DNA of 64,000 nt, from the NCBI GenBank assembly GCA_002633005.1, contig NMRA01000758.1:62001-126000 (forward strand), read 5' to 3'. Origin of the DNA: Phoronis australis. Its lineage: Eukaryota; Phoronida; Phoronidae. Numbering within the stretch: the stretch's first letter is position 1; every line of letters starts with the position of its first letter. Below are positions 1 through 12,000 of the stretch, in pieces. Below the pieces are notes generated by a model. It saw only the letters and a program-made list of their open reading frames with translations, made no database searches and had not been told where the DNA came from. A program made the position numbers and the translations under genes.

Positions 1-1162
1 ATGCCTGAACATCTTCACCTAGTTTGGATTGCAATATCAGTAGTCATATGTGTGATCCCTTGTTGTAGACCTTAGAGGCTGTTGACGCAAAAGGCAAAAT
101 TAACAGGATTAGCCAGCAGATGATGAAAGTTTCAAATACTTGATTCTCCTGTCTTGCGGAACGACGTCAATCAATTTCTCATTAGTAAAATTGCCAAATT
201 ACTTCACTCAGCTCACCTCTAAACCAGAGTATATTGTAGCTGTTATTCATATCAGCAATACCACAATATACTTGTGTTGACGTTTCATATGAGAGACTAC
301 TTGTGCGATTATTTGTATGGCTATGTGTGTATACGTATACATATTAAGTGTGTATAACTATGGCATGATTGTATTGTATTGTTTCTATAACAACTCATCT
401 AGGCAATGTTAATAACGAATTGCCCAGATAAAATGTTAATTTTGATTTATGGGATGTAATGTTATCTAATCTATTTACTTAATACTCATGAATAAAAAAG
501 TAGAGGAACTTGAGAAACTCAAATCGCAGCTTAGCCTGTGCTAAATAATGTGAGACTTTCAAATAGCAACTTGGCAACAGGTCACCTGGGACCGGATACC
601 GATGGCCTCTAGAGGATGAGGAGGTACTTTAGAACGCATCACGTCTAAGCATATACATTGTGAATGGGCCTTTTCACAAAGTCGCAGTGGTCCCCTATGC
701 CACCCGCTGCAAACACATGGTAACTCCTGGTACAACTAGGTGGCGCTATGAGTCACCGGTCCTACGTGATCAGCCCCAATTGCTTTCTGAAAGTCTCCCA
801 TTGCTGCAGTTAGATAAAGGTTATCACTTTCCAGGGCCCCAAGACCATCAACAACCATTCTTTACTCGAGACTATACTAAAAATTGACTAATCGTATAGC
901 ATGCTTGAAATGAAGTTTCATATTTCACAGTATGCGATTGGCCAACTTTGTAGTCGAGTCTTCAGAAAAGATGGATGGTCTTGGGCCCATATCACAGTTG
1001 TCCAGGATGGAATATTTACTAAAGCTCCATTCTGGGTAGGCTCTACAAAAAAGAAATGATTCTTTATTCAAACACAGGAAAACTGGTTTACCGTAAATAA
1101 CATGACCAACAACACTCTACGCCTCATTCATCCTGTGACAAAATGTTACATTTTAATTACAG
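1..1162. other. Non-coding stretch before first recognised exon
   Basis: No convincing exon or RNA gene is seen. Probably an intron of the gene whose last exon starts at 1163. The short open frame near 660-887 has no splice context or recognisable domain. Confidence 0.5.
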
Positions 1163-1838
1163 GCTGTACAAAAAATACAAGCTGTATGAACCCATCAAAG
1201 CTGACAATGACAAAATGGCATGTAAAACCAGTGATGTGGGATACATTAACCCACTTATGGTCGCTGAATGTGAAGATGTCACCAACAACAGGATTACTAT
1301 AGTCCCAACTGAAGAAACAAATATAACAGAAATCAATGTCAGTGAAAACAATATATCAGCTCTGGACTATGTAAGTTGTAGCCACGACCACCAGAGGGCA
1401 GCACACATTCAGGAGATCAAATCAACACATGAGGAAGAAGAGTGCTTCCAACCTGTTGGCTTCACAACGGGAGGTGTCAAACTTACACACTCCAAGACAT
1501 CCAGTGGCAAGAATAGCCATGACTGCGGCCAAACTGTGCAAGTAAACACTGAGTGCTGTGAAAACTCAGATTTATCAAAATTCACCCATTCTGAATGTAC
1601 CGCGAGTATTCCACAGGACCAAAGTGAGCACGATTGCAAGATCAGTAACAAAGGGACATTTAATCACTTGGTTCACAGGTACTCAAAGAACATTGAGGTC
1701 CCGCTTTGTATTATAACTGATGGTTTCCATGGTGACATATTAGGTCACAAGACTCCTGCAGATAGAGTAGGAAGACACTCCAAGTGGCCACCTTATGCCT
1801 TCGATGGTGTTACAGTCAGTTGTAAAGCTGAAATATGA
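1163..1838 (+). CDS. Putative 3'-terminal exon: cytoplasmic tail of an upstream receptor-like gene (partial)
   Basis: The open frame runs from an acceptor ending at 1162 (tttaattacag) to TGA at 1836-1838, 224 codons, entered in phase 2 (one base completes a split codon). The peptide is hydrophilic, rich in Ser, Thr, Asn and Glu, with no signal peptide or membrane segment. It has tyrosine motifs near its start (YKLYEPI at residues 2-11 region, GYINPL at about 26-31). The geometry matches the tail exon at 27691-28336: same strand, same phase-2 entry, similar length, Tyr motifs. I infer it is the cytoplasmic tail of a third receptor of the same general kind, whose ectodomain exons lie left of the window. 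No domain family was recognised and sequence similarity between the two tails is not obvious, so a different gene type is possible. AATAAA at 2271-2276 is a candidate polyadenylation signal. Confidence 0.5.
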
Positions 1839-2666
1839 AGAGACTTCATGAAAAAGTAACTCACAACTGGTCATATGGTTTTGTTTGTGAAGACAGATGT
1901 GACTGGATTGTGGTTTCTTCATTTGTGCACAATGGCAAACCGATGAAATCTTATTTTGTTTAATTGCTTAGCAAAAATCTTAAGAAACAGTGGTAGGTCT
2001 ATGGGGGTTCAATGGTGCCATTGGTTCGGTAAACCACGTTGCTCAAATTATAGATCTGCCCCTGAAAAGATTACTTCAGTCTTAGCATAATTTGCTTTTT
2101 ATGTCACACATGAAAACACTTTGCGCATTTGTAGAAATGTCAGAAACTCTTGAAGAACAGTTAGAAAGTTCAGACAGAAAAAATCAATCATATTTTAAAC
2201 ATACTACTTATTTGTATTTTTGTATCTACCATTTTAAATGAAAGCACTTTAACAAGCGAGCTCTTAGTAAAATAAACGAATGAAAGAAAAAATGACTGAA
2301 AACTAATTGCATTCTGAAATCAACAAATCTTTGAAATTGTCATGAAAATTTGTTTTGAGGCTAAAATAAAAGAAACAAACTGAAGAAAGAGCCATTCACT
2401 GGTCATTTCCTTAAGGCCCTATACTCTTAATACAGGATAAAATGCTCCTGAGTGGATGTTTGCTTGGTGGCCTATATGGTGGGTAAAGAAAAGTATTAGA
2501 GATAATGAGCAAAACAATACAATGACAACATTGGAGACTACAGTACTGAACAGACATCACTAGACCTATGTACATTTGTTATGCAACAACCAGGGTATGA
2601 AACTGAACTCAAAATTACTCAGCCAAATATGCTGACTAATTAAATGTATGCTTCGCATAGCGTTTT
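1839..2666. other. Probable 3' UTR and flank
   Basis: AT-rich sequence after the stop codon at 1838. It contains AATAAA at 2271-2276, a possible poly(A) signal for the upstream exon. Nothing else was recognised. Confidence 0.4.
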
Positions 2667-3089
2667 TCAACTAATTGAAATGAAATTTACAATCACGCGT
2701 CCATCGTCAATGATTTTATCTTCAAGACCATTGTCATCTCCAGCATCACCAGTGTTGTCATTGCCAGCTGTGTTCTTGTTGGTGTTAGACGACAGTGGGG
2801 TAACCCTATAGGAATCACCATCCCACCACTCACGTAAAACATAAATATTTGATTTTTCTTTAAACCTGAAAACTATGTTTTTGGTAAAACGTGATACATT
2901 ATAAAATATTTGCCAAGGGTATGATTTGAAAAACCTGAAACTATCATGTTCAAATGTGTGATGCCCACATTCCAGAGTAGAGAGATCGGGAGGAGAGTTC
3001 TGGTTTGCAACGGAGTCACCTTGGCCATTGATGTTAGTTTCAGTGACATTCTTATTGTCAACAGCCTTTTGATTGTCAAACAGTTGGCT
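2667..3089 (-). CDS. Open frame of 140 codons, possible terminal exon, function unknown
   Basis: On the minus strand a frame stays open from just after TGA at 3090-3092 to TGA at 2667-2669, without an early ATG. A candidate acceptor (ttttactgaag) lies at its upstream edge. In sequence this AT-rich, 140 codons without a stop is unusual by chance. The predicted peptide begins Asn/Asp-rich, has an aromatic middle part (motifs FRFFKSYPW, REWWDGDSYR) and an acidic end. No family was recognised. It could be the last exon of a minus-strand gene, a decayed transposon reading frame, or chance. Confidence 0.25.
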   Translation of the reverse strand, partial: SQLFDNQKAVDNKNVTETNINGQGDSVANQNSPPDLSTLECGHHTFEHDSFRFFKSYPWQIFYNVSRFTKNIVFRFKEKSNIYVLREWWDGDSYRVTPLSSNTNKNTAGNDNTGDAGDDNGLEDKIIDDGRVIVNFISIS

Positions 3090-3281
3090 TCAGTAAAAAC
3101 AGAGTTGTTGACGTCAGCGCTGGATGTGTGGTTGGCTCATTAGTGTAACTGTTCCAGTCGTAAGGACAGTTTATATTGGATCCTAGCAGTAGTTAGCACC
3201 TTTTTAAGGTTATGCAAGACCTTATTCCGGCACAAGGCTACGTAATTAGCCAAATATGTATAAAAACCTAGATTTTAACTC

Positions 3282-3336
3282 AGGTAAAGTACATGTTTTT
3301 AGGTAAAGTACATGTTTTAGGTAAAGTACATGTTTT
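3282..3336 (+). repeat. Short tandem repeat, about 19 bp x 3
   Basis: Three consecutive copies of a unit containing aggtaaagtacatgttt. Confidence 0.85.
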
Positions 3337-3788
3337 CTGAAAGAACTTGATGTTTTTACTTTTTACCATGTCTATTTAGTAATTTTATGTAACAAAGAAA
3401 GGTAGCATGACCAAATTTCATTTCAAATGTTCAAGGATCAAATCTGTAATAGTTTTCTAAAATATCACGTGGTCTTTGTTTTAATCAACTTTAGTTTTCC
3501 ATGAAAATCATGAAAGTCCTTCATTTTGATAAACTCTCGTGCAAAAGTGGAATATTTTAAAAACAATACTTCCCGCCATGACCCTGTGTCTCAAAAGGAA
3601 TTTTATTAATAAGAGATCTGATAGCCTTAAGTATACCTGTTGCTAAGAAACAAGCCAAAAATTTCAAAAATATTTTCTGTTGTCGGGGTTGGATGTAATG
3701 GGTGGAAGACCGTCTCCGCCGTTATTGTTTTTACCAGTGCGGTACTGTGGAGTTGTGAGGAAGATCCGGGGAGACCCGCTTTTTTCAG

Positions 3789-4001
3789 ACATTAAAAGGT
3801 GCGTTTGTGGAGGCTATAGTAAAAGCTACTTGACTGAGAACGTCTCTGTGTTCAAATTTCCTATATACGTGAAAGCTGCACAGAAATGGCATCTGTTTGT
3901 GTGCCACACGAGTGTGGAATGTCAGGGTGGAACATGCAATTCAGTTGGGAACCACACTTTGTTTGACACATTTCAAGGAATCGTGTTTCGACCAAACATA
4001 A
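3789..4001 (+). pseudogene. THAP-type zinc-finger exon with a frameshift
   Basis: After a good acceptor (cttttttcag ending 3788) the frame reads RCVCGGYSKS, then VSVFKFP and QKWHLFV. This is the order and spacing of the N-terminal THAP zinc finger (C-x-C pair, V-S-x-x-x-F-P, invariant Trp). The C-terminal half is not in that frame. One base out of register the DNA reads LCLTHFKESCF, the THAP 'C-x-x-H-F' end, before TAA at 3999-4001. The second Cys of the usual CxxxxC pair also appears replaced by Tyr (C-VCGG-Y). Taken together this is a THAP domain broken by one indel, or one carrying a sequencing error. THAP domains occur in transcription factors and in P-element-type transposases; with no flanking gene visible, a transposon-derived or dead copy is likely. 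Confidence 0.6.
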
Positions 4002-5688
4002 AAGCCATGTTACACTGAAGGACTTGCCACCTTGTAAGTGCATTTGCAAATTTTATAAATAACAAACAGTTTCCATTGTAGAGCAAGTGATGTCAGGCCC
4101 TCGACCCTGGCCCAGATTGAGTGCCTACGACACATAGGCTTACGCATCGTGTTTAGATCGTGCTCATTCCGTCATGGCAACAGTGAATACAAGTGACTCA
4201 GGTTTACTGCGGCTCACATGTCTGCAGAATTTCTCGTGCAAGTGGGTCGAGTTCATATGGTCTCAAAGCCGACATAACTTCGCTAAGTGGGAAATCAAAT
4301 TCATTGTCGTATTCTTCAAGTACTCAAGTGTGATGCCCGTAGTCCACTCTTCACTTTGTCTGCATAATAACTGACCAGTTCTCGATCAAAATCGTCCTTG
4401 TCTTCTGATCAGCTGTCTTCCGATATTCCAATCATTACATTATTTGGCGGGAAACTTGGGAATAACTAATTTTTCTTCAAAATTAAAAAACATCATGACT
4501 ACATGGCTTATTTAGTTAGATTTTATAGTATCCATTTCAGATTAGCTAGCTGAAACCTCAAAAACTAAAGAAATACAGCGTGGTAACATTAAAAGTGTTT
4601 TGGAAAACAGTGCATAAACCATCATACACGAAAGTTTCGCATGGATACCAACAGTCTGTTCAGAGGTATGCAATTACAAAGTTAACCAATTTCTGCTTTT
4701 TCCAGAGTCCTAAATAAAGTGTGGTCCACTTAATCTTGTTCTCTAGTTTCCAAACCTACGTTATACATGATAAACCAGTCTGCTTGCCTATCAACTTGTT
4801 GCAATACCATGTGTAAAAAACTTTACATAGTGCCTGGATTACAATACGAAATGCCCCAGATTACACAGCGACACTCGAATTTCGGTGTATTTACCCACTA
4901 CGCTGCAATATCTGTCGAGTATTTTCGTAGCCTCGTTTTTGTGTCCCTGAAGTTCCACACGTAATTTGTTGTTTACGTATTCTTTACAAGATTTTCTCGG
5001 TTGCATTTCTCTATTCCTTCTTCCTATGCCAACAAAGTTTTACTACTGTGCTGTGTGCTGCATCTCTGTTGGATGAGTCTGATAAACTTGACAGATATCA
5101 GTGGATGTGTGATGTTAAGCACTTCACCTTCACAACATCAAAGTTCATCGGGTTAATTATGAACTGGACAGAAACCCCTTTCTTGAAATATTTTTAAACG
5201 AATAAAATTGGGGATATTTCCATGGACATACATCTCGACAGTTTCCAACATGACCTCTGAAAATGTGCCAGACATTCCCAAACAAGGCCAATGAAAACAA
5301 CGTGCCCAATTACGACTTTGTGTTACTTACGGTAGTCTACAACAACCCATGAAAATTTGGCAGTTGCAACTCTTTTAACAACATGTGGCCAAGCTTCACA
5401 TGATTCTCAGTATATGAAGATTAACAAGAAAGATCATCTCATTCTCAAGTATAATGGGTGACAGGGCAACATAGAGTAAGTACCTCATCCAGTTCTACAA
5501 TTTTTCTGATCCTCATCTGCAAGCTGCCAGCTGATTTCCATATGACAGCACTACACGTACATTAGCATTGCATTTGGTCACAAGCTAAACCCAACAAACA
5601 TCCATCTCAGTCCAAACTCCTCCAGTTCAAATGATATGAGAATAAATGCTGCCATCAGAAGAGATTACGACCAGGAAATGAATAAAAA

Positions 5689-5765
5689 GCAATGATGATC
5701 ATGATAATGACGACGATGATAATGATGGTGATTATGATCAGATGATGAATGATGATGACAAAAAC
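5689..5765 (+). repeat. Imperfect (GAT)n simple repeat
   Basis: Long run of gatgat/gatgaca-type trinucleotides. The His-rich and Ile-rich peptides predicted on the other strand are artefacts of it. Confidence 0.8.
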
Positions 5766-6261
5766 AAAGCCTTGTATAAGAAATGATAAACCAATTAAAG
5801 TGCAATGAGGAATCTGACAATAAAAGAACAGCCATGAGAACACAACTAATTGGTAACGGTCGTAAGAAACGGATGACACACATTGCTGATAGCCCTTCAA
5901 AAGATCTATTTACTTACCAAATTTCAGAATTCCTCAAACTAACATGGCAAACGAAAATTCAAAAATAGCTGTCACACCACCATTGTGTGTCCGATTTCGA
6001 CCAAGAAAATATGCCTAGTGCTATTGATGAATTACATGTTGCTTGTAAATTTTATGTTGATTGGTCATAGGAATGACAGGAAAGGTGGTGAACCTGAGTT
6101 GTTCATGATTACTACAATGAAACCTAAAAACTGTACCTGGAACAAAATCATCACAAAATCTTGGATAACTCAAGAACGCAGTTGTAGCAAAAAAATGGAA
6201 GACAAAATCTAGCCACAAACCAAAGTTCAGAAAGATTGCTCAAAGAGGAGCAATGGCTCAG

Positions 6262-6417
6262 CAAAACGTAATCTTGCAACCAATTTACAAAACGTAATCT
6301 TGCAACCAATTTACAAAACGTAATCTTGCAACCAATTTACAAAACGTAATCTTGCAACCAATTTACAAAACGTAATCTTGCAACCAATTTACAAAACGTA
6401 ATCTTGCAACCAATTTA
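6262..6417 (+). repeat. Perfect 26-bp tandem repeat, 6 copies
   Basis: Six head-to-tail copies of a 26-bp unit beginning caaaacgtaatcttgc, identical by eye, at 6262, 6288, 6314, 6340, 6366 and 6392. There are no spacers, so this is a minisatellite. The perfect identity points to recent expansion. Confidence 0.95.
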
Positions 6418-6930
6418 AACTCAAAGAATATGCTTCACACTTTCAGCAAGACATGAGTTATGTCCAAACTTGATGTTGATAGGATAAGAAATATAACCTG
6501 TAGCGTATGAACAAAGAAACAAAAGTAAACTATAAAATATAAACAAAATTTAGTTCCCCAAGTAATAATCAATGCTTTTGCGAACATAACTTTGCTTAAT
6601 TTTTTTAATATCTGATGAACTGAAGTAGCCCAATTGAAAAATATTGACAACAAGACAAATTTGCTGATGTATGGCATCCGATAGTTCAAACTGAACAGAA
6701 TTTAATAAATCTCAGAGACAAGCACGCTCATTTTCTGCCTACAAACTACGATCAATGGAAGAGTTACATGTATTGTAAAAACTATTGATCATACCAGGTT
6801 TTTAGTAAGCTTTACATAGGCATATCTGTATGCGATGGATTTATTGTTGTACCACAACTCTCACTTCCAGAATATTTTTCCAAACACCCAACACCAAATT
6901 TTAAAGGTATTTCTTATTCACCTGGTTAAG

Positions 6931-7194
6931 TAAAACCTCACCAAATTAGGACACAATATAGCAGAAAAAGTGTAAATTTCACGTTTTTATTTTTGTAAAA
7001 GATTTGGATGACTAAATTAACATCTACCTTAATCGTGTTAGTTACCATACCTCAAGTTCTATACCTCAGCTACCATCAAACAATATTTTGCAAATTATGG
7101 CCATTAACCACAATATTAGAACCCTTGACTTGTAAAATGAAAAAGTCCAATTTTGGCAATTATTTTTTTCCGAAATTGATGAGACATTACAGTA
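6931..7194. mobile_element. MITE-like element, copy 1 (about 264 bp)
   Basis: The left end reads taaaacctcaccaaattagg and the right end is its approximate inverse (aaattgatgagacattacag). The interior (cagctaccatcaaa, attagaacccttga) is shared with the copy at 13117-15440 and, inverted, with those at 19034-19431 and 51370-51612. No coding capacity. Superfamily and target-site duplication not established. Confidence 0.55.
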
Positions 7195-9039
7195 TTAAAA
7201 CATTGACTTACTCTTCCATAAGAATAAATCACATCTATCGATTTCAGAGATAATCCACTATGATTTCAACACTTCATTTTAAGCCATTTTTAATTAAATT
7301 TCCGCAATAATCATCAGAGTAGAGGTTTAACTCCAGTACCAGTAGAGCAGTGACGTAAACTGTCAAGTTAGCTGAACCTTCACACCAGCTTCAATAGTTA
7401 GATGACACTGAAGTTATCATACTTTGATGCAGGAGGCATTGAACCTTGAGATATGGTGTTCCAAAATGCCAAGTAGATCAATTTTTTATTTGAAGTATTG
7501 TATAATTTATATAATCAGATAAAAAATGAAATGAAGTGCTTCTGTGGTAGAATGGTGAACATTTGAGCAAAATATGAAATAATACCACAACAAACGCTGA
7601 TTTTGAAGTTGCCACCCATTGACAGTGAAGTTGACCTTTCATACAGCATCAAAGTGATGAAGCTCCACTGTTAAATTCACCTGTTTACTGCATAATTAAC
7701 TTGATAATACCAACCGACACTCCCCAAAACACTGATATGTCAACAGTGGCATGCAAGTACTTCAAACCTGTCGTGAATTTCAAATTAGCATATTTCAATT
7801 GTTCAAATGAAACTGCACCATTGGATTATAATGAAATGTTGTATAATCCTAAAGAATTTGAGGGATATTGCACTTAAGTCATATTCACAAGTCAACATCA
7901 CCTTAACTTCAACTTTTTGAAGCGTAACCAAAAGAATGGTATTTAACCTTTACAAAGCTAAAATAGAAAAACACAACTTCCACTGACAAGTATTTATTTC
8001 AAATATTCGAGTGACAGTTCAAATTAAATTTAAAAACTAATTAATATGAATACATATGTTAAGTACAGAAAGACACAAGAAAGTGTCCAATAAACTGACC
8101 ATTAATGTACATTTTTTTGTCCTAGCAACACTTGATTTCACAGCTCAGATCAGCCCAGAGACTGGCAACTAGAAGGGCTGTAGAAAATAAAAACCCTGGG
8201 TGGCAGGCATTAACAACTACACATAAATAATGGACAGCATGACTTCTTGCTCAAAAATATCAAAAGTTGCGATATTAAAATGCCCCTTCATGAGTCACCT
8301 ATGAATCAGCTTCAAATAAGGTTTGGCTTGCAGACAGAGAAATTGTCCACCAAATAATTGTGTTGAATAAATTGTGAGGTCATGAACTACCAGCTTATCA
8401 CATCTCAAGTACAAGGGCCCCTATTGGCCGGCACAGTACATTGAAAATAATGACAACACCTGGTAAGGGTAAGGTAAGTGATTGTGCACTGATGACTTCA
8501 TAGAAAGCCCAGCTGGTGGTGACGATATAAACTACCAGCATCCCTGCTTACACACTGTTTATAAAGATTGCACATTACCGAGAAATTGTGAAATTGTGTA
8601 CAGTTCGGGCACTGCACTACTTGTGAACGTTACAATCAAAGAAAAAGTGATGGATTAACAGAAGTCACTTACTGGCAGTTTAACTATTTAAATGAATATT
8701 GTTACCATAGAAACAGTGGCTTAGGTGAGTTCAAATGCATATACAACAGATGCCACAATTTCAAGCTGTTATTGGCAATATTCTATCTATCACTTGAACA
8801 GGTCAATAACTGAAGAGGAACAGTGGATTGTTGAACAAATCAACATTACATATCATCAAAAATGTGAAGAAACTCAGAGAACTGGAATATTAAGACTGCA
8901 AGAAAGGAGATGACACACTGTCAATCCACAAAAATTGAATAACAAGCTGTTAATCTTCGTCCTGCTTGACGGTATTGGAGTACAAAAGTTGACTGCTGAC
9001 GGACAGAAGACCTTCAGTGTTGTGAAGACTGAGGACAGA

Positions 9040-9091
9040 ATGAAGTTGTTTACTGTATTCTTACTAATAATCCAGATCCAGTATTTAACAG
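9040..9091 (+). CDS. Exon 1: signal peptide
   Basis: ATG at 9040 opens a 17-residue hydrophobic leader (starts MKLFTVFLLII) that ends in phase 1 at a strong donor (G|gtaagt at 9092). The next in-phase exon is the lectin exon 6.9 kb away. The small size, leader character and phase match are the evidence. Confidence 0.75.
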
Positions 9092-12000
9092 GTAAGTACA
9101 TTATATTATACACTAACGGTACATCTTACAGCAGAAGTCGTGAACTTAACATCAATCATTTCTAATAAAACACCTGATATTTGATAATGAATCATATATG
9201 AACCAATTTATTTCAAATTTTTCCAATAAAAGAGAAGATTTCTTGATCATCAAAAACTAAACTATCAACTATGCTATTGAACAATACTAATCAACATGGC
9301 AGAAAAAAATGGGAATCTATAACAATTGATCATTTAGATTTACCCTTGCGTGTAAAAAGCCAGTTATGGCAATTCTTGGATTATTTCACAAATGCAGTTG
9401 CCAAAAAGGTCATTTTTACATTGTTAGATATGATGAAAAATTGCCAAATGTTGTTTAATCACAGCTGTACAGAACAATCTATTATTGTTATTAATGAAAT
9501 CAAATTTTAATGCTCATTTTTGTTGAGAATTGTGACAAAATGAAATTGCAATTGTCAACCACACTACCCAGAATGCCCTCTTTTCCACTCTGAAAGCAAC
9601 CAGCCACTCTGGCTTAACACTCTTAGATACATAACTAAAAACAGAAGCAAATTTATTCATGCTGTTTGCAACACTGGTAACCTGAGCTAGTGATAGCCAA
9701 ACAGCCTTTAAAGTCCTTATCTCAAAGGGCAATCTAGTTAAAAAACATTAAAATTTATACCAAATTAATTAATATGTAACAGGGCTTAATATTCACCTCC
9801 TTTTTGTTATCAAACTAAAAGCCTTTTTGAGCACGATTTTGTACCTCGGCTGAGATCAGAAAATCATCGACTTAATTCCCGTCTACTTCCGTGACCGGAG
9901 TTCCTGTACATCAGTTCAGGAACGATTCTTGAATGGTGGTCATGTTGTCCTTGAAAAAGTATTGACATCACCGTGAGCGTAATTGCGTTGTTACTTTGGT
10001 TGTGATGAACATTAAAAAGAAGACCAAATTCGGCTAACTTTGCAAAATCATATCTAAAAATGACCGATCGGATTAATATGAAACTTTTATATACTAGCCC
10101 CATTCATGTGCTTAACTGAGAACCCCGCATATTCATGGTTTACATAAATCCGCTTTTAATTCTGTTAACGCGAGCATTTTCATGTGTTCAGTTCCTGTTA
10201 AAGAAACCCGCTTTTCTAGGTCACTCCTGTCGTCGACTTTGGTAACTACAGCTCTTGTGGCATCAAACCTAGCACCTACTGAGTTAAATTGGTAGAGAAT
10301 TCGTCAGTAAACCCATCATGGATTCACTCCCGCAGGCAAATGTGACAGTTCATTGGCAGCAGTTTCAAAACACTGAAAACTTACAATAAATTTCCTCTAG
10401 TCTTTTCGCCCATGGGGCATACATCATGATATCCATTTTGGTCTCCGACAGCCCTCCAGAGACTAATAGGACTCAAGAAACGCATAGATTTGTCAGTCCA
10501 CATTTTTTTTCAACTCTGCGGGAAATGTGGCTAGCAATATCGCTTGCGTGAAGTAAGGATTTCCCTTAGCATAATTGCTTCATTTGATATTCACCGCGGC
10601 ATATCAAATAACGCAGTTGTTAGCAGTAATAAACCCCTAAACTTGCCACATACAAGAAAAGTGCTATTCCGAGCATTCACATGTAAGTAACTTTTGAAGA
10701 ATACCACTAATGGAGTATAGCGAGTTTCTGAGTATTTACAGGAGTTTTTACGCAGTAGTCGAGTGCATGTGAATGGGCCTACTATGCTTTAAAGGCATGC
10801 GTCAAACCTATTTAATTTTCATTTTTACGATTTTAATCAGTCTGTATTCATATCACCTCATGCCCGTCCACCACACTGGGACGACAGGTATCACGCTAAC
10901 CTGTGACGACACCAAGGACACAAAATGATGATGTCGATGGATCTTGCGATGAGAGTGTCACTATTTCTGACAATGCAGAGATGCCTCATGTATAAAGAAG
11001 TATCAAGCCCATCTGACTACTTTGCAGTCATGCCTATAGATTTTTTGATGAATAAATTATAATGCATTTTAGGCTTTTTGTTGTTGAAAACTCAAACACT
11101 GCACAAAGTTACTGAATTGTTTTTAGTGAAACTTACTTGGTTTCCAAGTTTGAAGTCTTGTGCAATCAACTTTTGCTTAAAACTGTGCTTTGTGTGTTTC
11201 TTCTCAATTAAGATTGAGAAGTGAGCTTCAAGTTAGCGACATTTACTGAAATTTATTCAGTACTTTTGTTTATTTTTTAAAAACAAAACATCAGAACAAA
11301 GAAAATAATGGACCAGTCATGGTGCTAAATTACTGGGCTTTGGTGCATAATTATATTGCAACTATATGCAAGGAAATAACACAATAACTTAAGGTGGAGT
11401 TTATAAAATAATGTCAGGTCACGTGAGTGACTCATGTAGGGGTCAGCCACTTAAATGTGTTCTTGTTGCATGACCTCTTCACCAGATTTCTTTAAGGCTA
11501 AATTGATCAAAGAAATGAAATTAAGGAGTTAAGTCTTATGGAGAAAGAATAAAACAGATTGTGCAGTTTCATAAATTCAGTTAAGTCAAGTGAGTGATCC
11601 ATATATTTAGTGCCACTGTCGAATATCTGTAGTTACAGACAAACATGAAAGAAAAATGAACGGGAATGATGAGAACTCCACATTACAATATTGGGATATT
11701 TTTACAATTTTTTTTTTATTCATTTGGTAACAGATTTTGGACTTCCAAACACTGCATTAAATGTAGAAGTATTAACTTTTGACAGTTCTGTGATATAAGG
11801 CCTTCCCAGAAAATCCCATATATACCATTTCGTACAGCAGTTATCAAAAAAGAAAAGGAATTTGTAAGTTTAATACAAATATTTTCCCATGGTCATGAAG
11901 GGTTTGAAAAACATACTGTTCATGGGTTGAAATTTAGTGTTTAGAGGAAACATGACCCTAAATGACAAAGGAATGCTGTAACTCCACTTCATGTTTTATC

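Larger units (their letters stand above)
4002..9039. other. Intergenic sequence before the first lectin receptor gene
   Basis: No coding exon recognised. It holds an imperfect GAT/ATG-rich simple repeat (about 5689-5765), the 26-bp tandem array at 6262-6417 and a MITE-like element at 6931-7194. The rest is AT-rich with only short random open frames. Confidence 0.5.

Noticed and set aside
6262-6417. Regular direct repeats resembling a CRISPR array
   Set aside because: Copies are head-to-tail with no spacers and the genome is animal; it is a minisatellite.
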